Assembly: GCF_963678635.1 (NCBI RefSeq)
Contig: NC_087066.1
Location: 40,695,223 to 40,759,222, forward strand
Length of the DNA: 64,000 nucleotides
Source: Symsagittifera roscoffensis
Lineage: Eukaryota > Xenacoelomorpha > Acoela > Convolutidae
Direction: 5' to 3'
Shown: in pieces, positions 62,664-64,000 of the stretch
Layout of the letters: each line of letters starts with the position of its first letter
How positions within the stretch are numbered: the first letter of the stretch is position 1
Position numbers and translations under genes: made by a program
Notes under the pieces: generated by a model
Told to the model about the DNA's origin: nothing
Seen by the model: only the letters and a program-made list of their open reading frames with translations
Database searches by the model: none

Positions 62664-62961
62664 CTAAAAATTTAAATTGAAATTGGAAATTTTTGTACAA
62701 AAATTAACAAGAATGTTACAAACTGATTTTTTAAATATAATCGGATACTTATCGGAACTAAAAAAGATAAAATTTTAAGACATTTATTTAATCTTGAAAA
62801 CTTTAAAACTAATAAAGAGGTTGATAAATCTTTTTAAATATTAGCCCGCCACACCCTCGCAAAAGTTGTATAAACTGGTTCAAAAATTTTGTGCTGTATA
62901 TGAAAACACTGTAGAAATTGTTAACAAAATAAGTGATAGCAGGTAATAAATTTCAGCTTGC
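62664..62961 (-). other. Candidate GC-AG intron (298 bp)
   Basis: The donor after ATCAAG is GCAAGC rather than GT, and the acceptor is TTTTTAG. The open frame of the upstream exon hits a stop three codons beyond the donor, so splicing here is needed to join the two coding blocks in phase. GC-AG introns are a known minority class. Confidence 0.6.
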
Positions 62962-63092
62962 CTTGATCCAGTTGAGTGTTTTGACGGGCCTGAGTGAGAA
63001 ATCGGTGAGTTTCTCATAGTATTGTTGAGCTGTGAGGCCTTTAGAGAAACCCTCGAGTAGATATTGCTTCTCTTGGAAGTCACAACAACCAC
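62962..63092 (-). CDS. Internal exon of the unrecognised minus-strand gene (131 nt)
   Basis: Bounded by the acceptor TTTAACAG and the donor GCAAGC. It begins with two bases of a split codon and then has 43 full codons: GCCDFQEKQYLLEGFSKG, LTAQQYYEKLTDFSLRPVKT, LNWIK. It joins 62663 in phase 0. The other frame here (70 codons) is a shadow. Preceding exons were not identified with confidence. The family was not recognised. Confidence 0.65.
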
Positions 63093-63791
63093 CTGTTAAA
63101 CAGGAAGAAAACTCTAATAATTTTTAGTTAACCAAGAGAGGCTGATCAGGGGGGGGGGGGGGTGCATGGAAGACCCCATGTATTAAGATACGTTATAGAT
63201 TTCCGGTCTTCCATACTATGTATTAAGATTGGGTATAGAGTCTAAAATGTATTAAGATAGGGAATACCGATGGTAAGGTTTTATGGTTTGTGTGATGGTA
63301 AGATAATGGTACAAAAAACGTATTTTTTTTGGTTTTTGTGTGGAAATGTTTATTTTTTTCGCAAAATTTTTGGGGGCGCTTTATCTAATTGGGAACAATT
63401 AATTGTTAATTACGAGTAGATTGTAGAATTAAGGTTATGTATTTAGTGTTTTGGTGCATGGTAAGTCAATGGAAAGAGTTTTTCTGCAAAAATTTGGAAT
63501 TTTTATCAAAAAAATTTAAAATTTTTTGGAAAAAATTCAAAACACGATAAGATTTTGTTTGATTTGATCTAATAAAAATTTATTAGATACTTTTACTTTC
63601 TATCTATCTGAATCTATTCTGAAACCTACTGAAGTTCGAAAAGTCAAGTTTTTGAGAAAGAAAATAAGTTACAATGAAAATATAGAAATCACTGCATTGT
63701 ATAACAAGTTTACCGCAACATTTTACTTTTTAATATCATAAAATCAATATAACACGACATCATGAATAAATATACTATACCAGAACAGTTC
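63093..63791. other. Non-coding, with a G homopolymer and a small repeat
   Basis: Contains a run of about 13 G near 63150-63162 and three copies of TGTATTAAGAT at 63179, 63219 and 63248. Presumably intron or intergenic sequence. No gene was seen. Confidence 0.6.
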
Positions 63792-64000
63792 TTATAAGTT
63801 CAATGGTTTTGTATGAATTCCGTCATCTTGTACTTGTCTTTTTGGATAAAAATTGCTTAGTCCTTTCTTTGTCTGTTCATACGTGGCTACCATATGATTT
63901 ATAGTTCTGAATCCTCTGTAAGTAGATGTAAGGTTAATTGCTTCATCAAGCACTCTTCTGTATTTTGACATGGGGCAGTCTCCAGAATCTTCTAGAACCC
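63792..64000 (-). CDS. C-terminal coding fragment of an unrecognised gene, running off the window
   Basis: On the minus strand the frame is open from the window edge to TAA at 63794-63792, about 68 codons. It reads VLEDSGDCPMSKYRRVLDEA, INLTSTYRGFRTINHMVATY, EQTKKGLSNFYPKRQVQDDG, then IHTKPLNL. Composition and codon pattern look like genuine protein, unlike surrounding AT-rich sequence. I did not recognise it. Its splice phase does not link cleanly to the exon at 63092, so it is treated as a separate gene end or a last exon. Confidence 0.55.
   Translation of the reverse strand, partial: VLEDSGDCPMSKYRRVLDEAINLTSTYRGFRTINHMVATYEQTKKGLSNFYPKRQVQDDGIHTKPLNL

Overview
The window is animal (metazoan) genomic DNA, very probably from an invertebrate. 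It is AT-rich, has spliced protein-coding exons with GT-AG introns (one candidate GC-AG), and is crowded with transposable elements. The phylum cannot be fixed from the sequence alone.

Host genes. Four plus-strand exons (2898-3121, 11105-11187, 43715-43858, 44199-44412) have mutually consistent splice phases. They encode the second half of the extracellular domain, the Cys-loop, M1 and M2 of an anion-selective Cys-loop (GABA-A/glycine-type) receptor subunit. Earlier exons and the M3-M4 end were not found. At the right end two minus-strand exons (63092-62962 and 62663-62334) form the 3' end of an unrecognised gene, and a separate minus-strand reading frame runs off the window edge (64000-63792).

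Mobile elements in and around the receptor gene. The 32.5-kb intron between receptor exons 2 and 3 holds a very large LTR element (15849-34756, 18,908 bp, coding on the minus strand). Its 410-bp LTRs differ at only two positions by eye, and a CTTT duplication flanks it. It is a Ty3/Gypsy-type endogenous retrovirus with gag, protease, RT-RNase H and integrase. It also has a long set of extra genes: two frames upstream of gag, two small hydrophobic proteins, a methionine-free 377-codon frame, an 843-residue envelope-like glycoprotein and a 602-residue frame after env. Next to it (34757-42727) is a fold-back (long terminal inverted repeat) element amplified as three tandem units of about 2.59 kb. 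The giant element sits in the outer end of that fold-back element's left arm.

A second LTR element, a BEL/Pao retrotransposon (51440-60789, plus strand, TSD AAAGAT), is inserted in another copy of the same fold-back family. Its gag-pol is a pseudogene with frameshifts and stops. Its leader carries, antisense, an open reading frame resembling an Eph-receptor ligand-binding domain, and it has an intact, unrecognised 227-residue frame before gag. hAT-type MITEs (CAGGGGCGGATC termini, 8-bp TSDs) and two other MITE families are scattered through the introns.

Relations. The receptor exons are the only confidently assigned host coding sequence in the first 51 kb. Almost all other protein-coding capacity is retroelement-derived. 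In the giant element the gene order (leader frames, gag, pro, pol, small hydrophobic frames, Met-less frame overlapping env, 3' frame) suggests readthrough or frameshift expression for gag-pol and splicing plus reinitiation for the env cassette.
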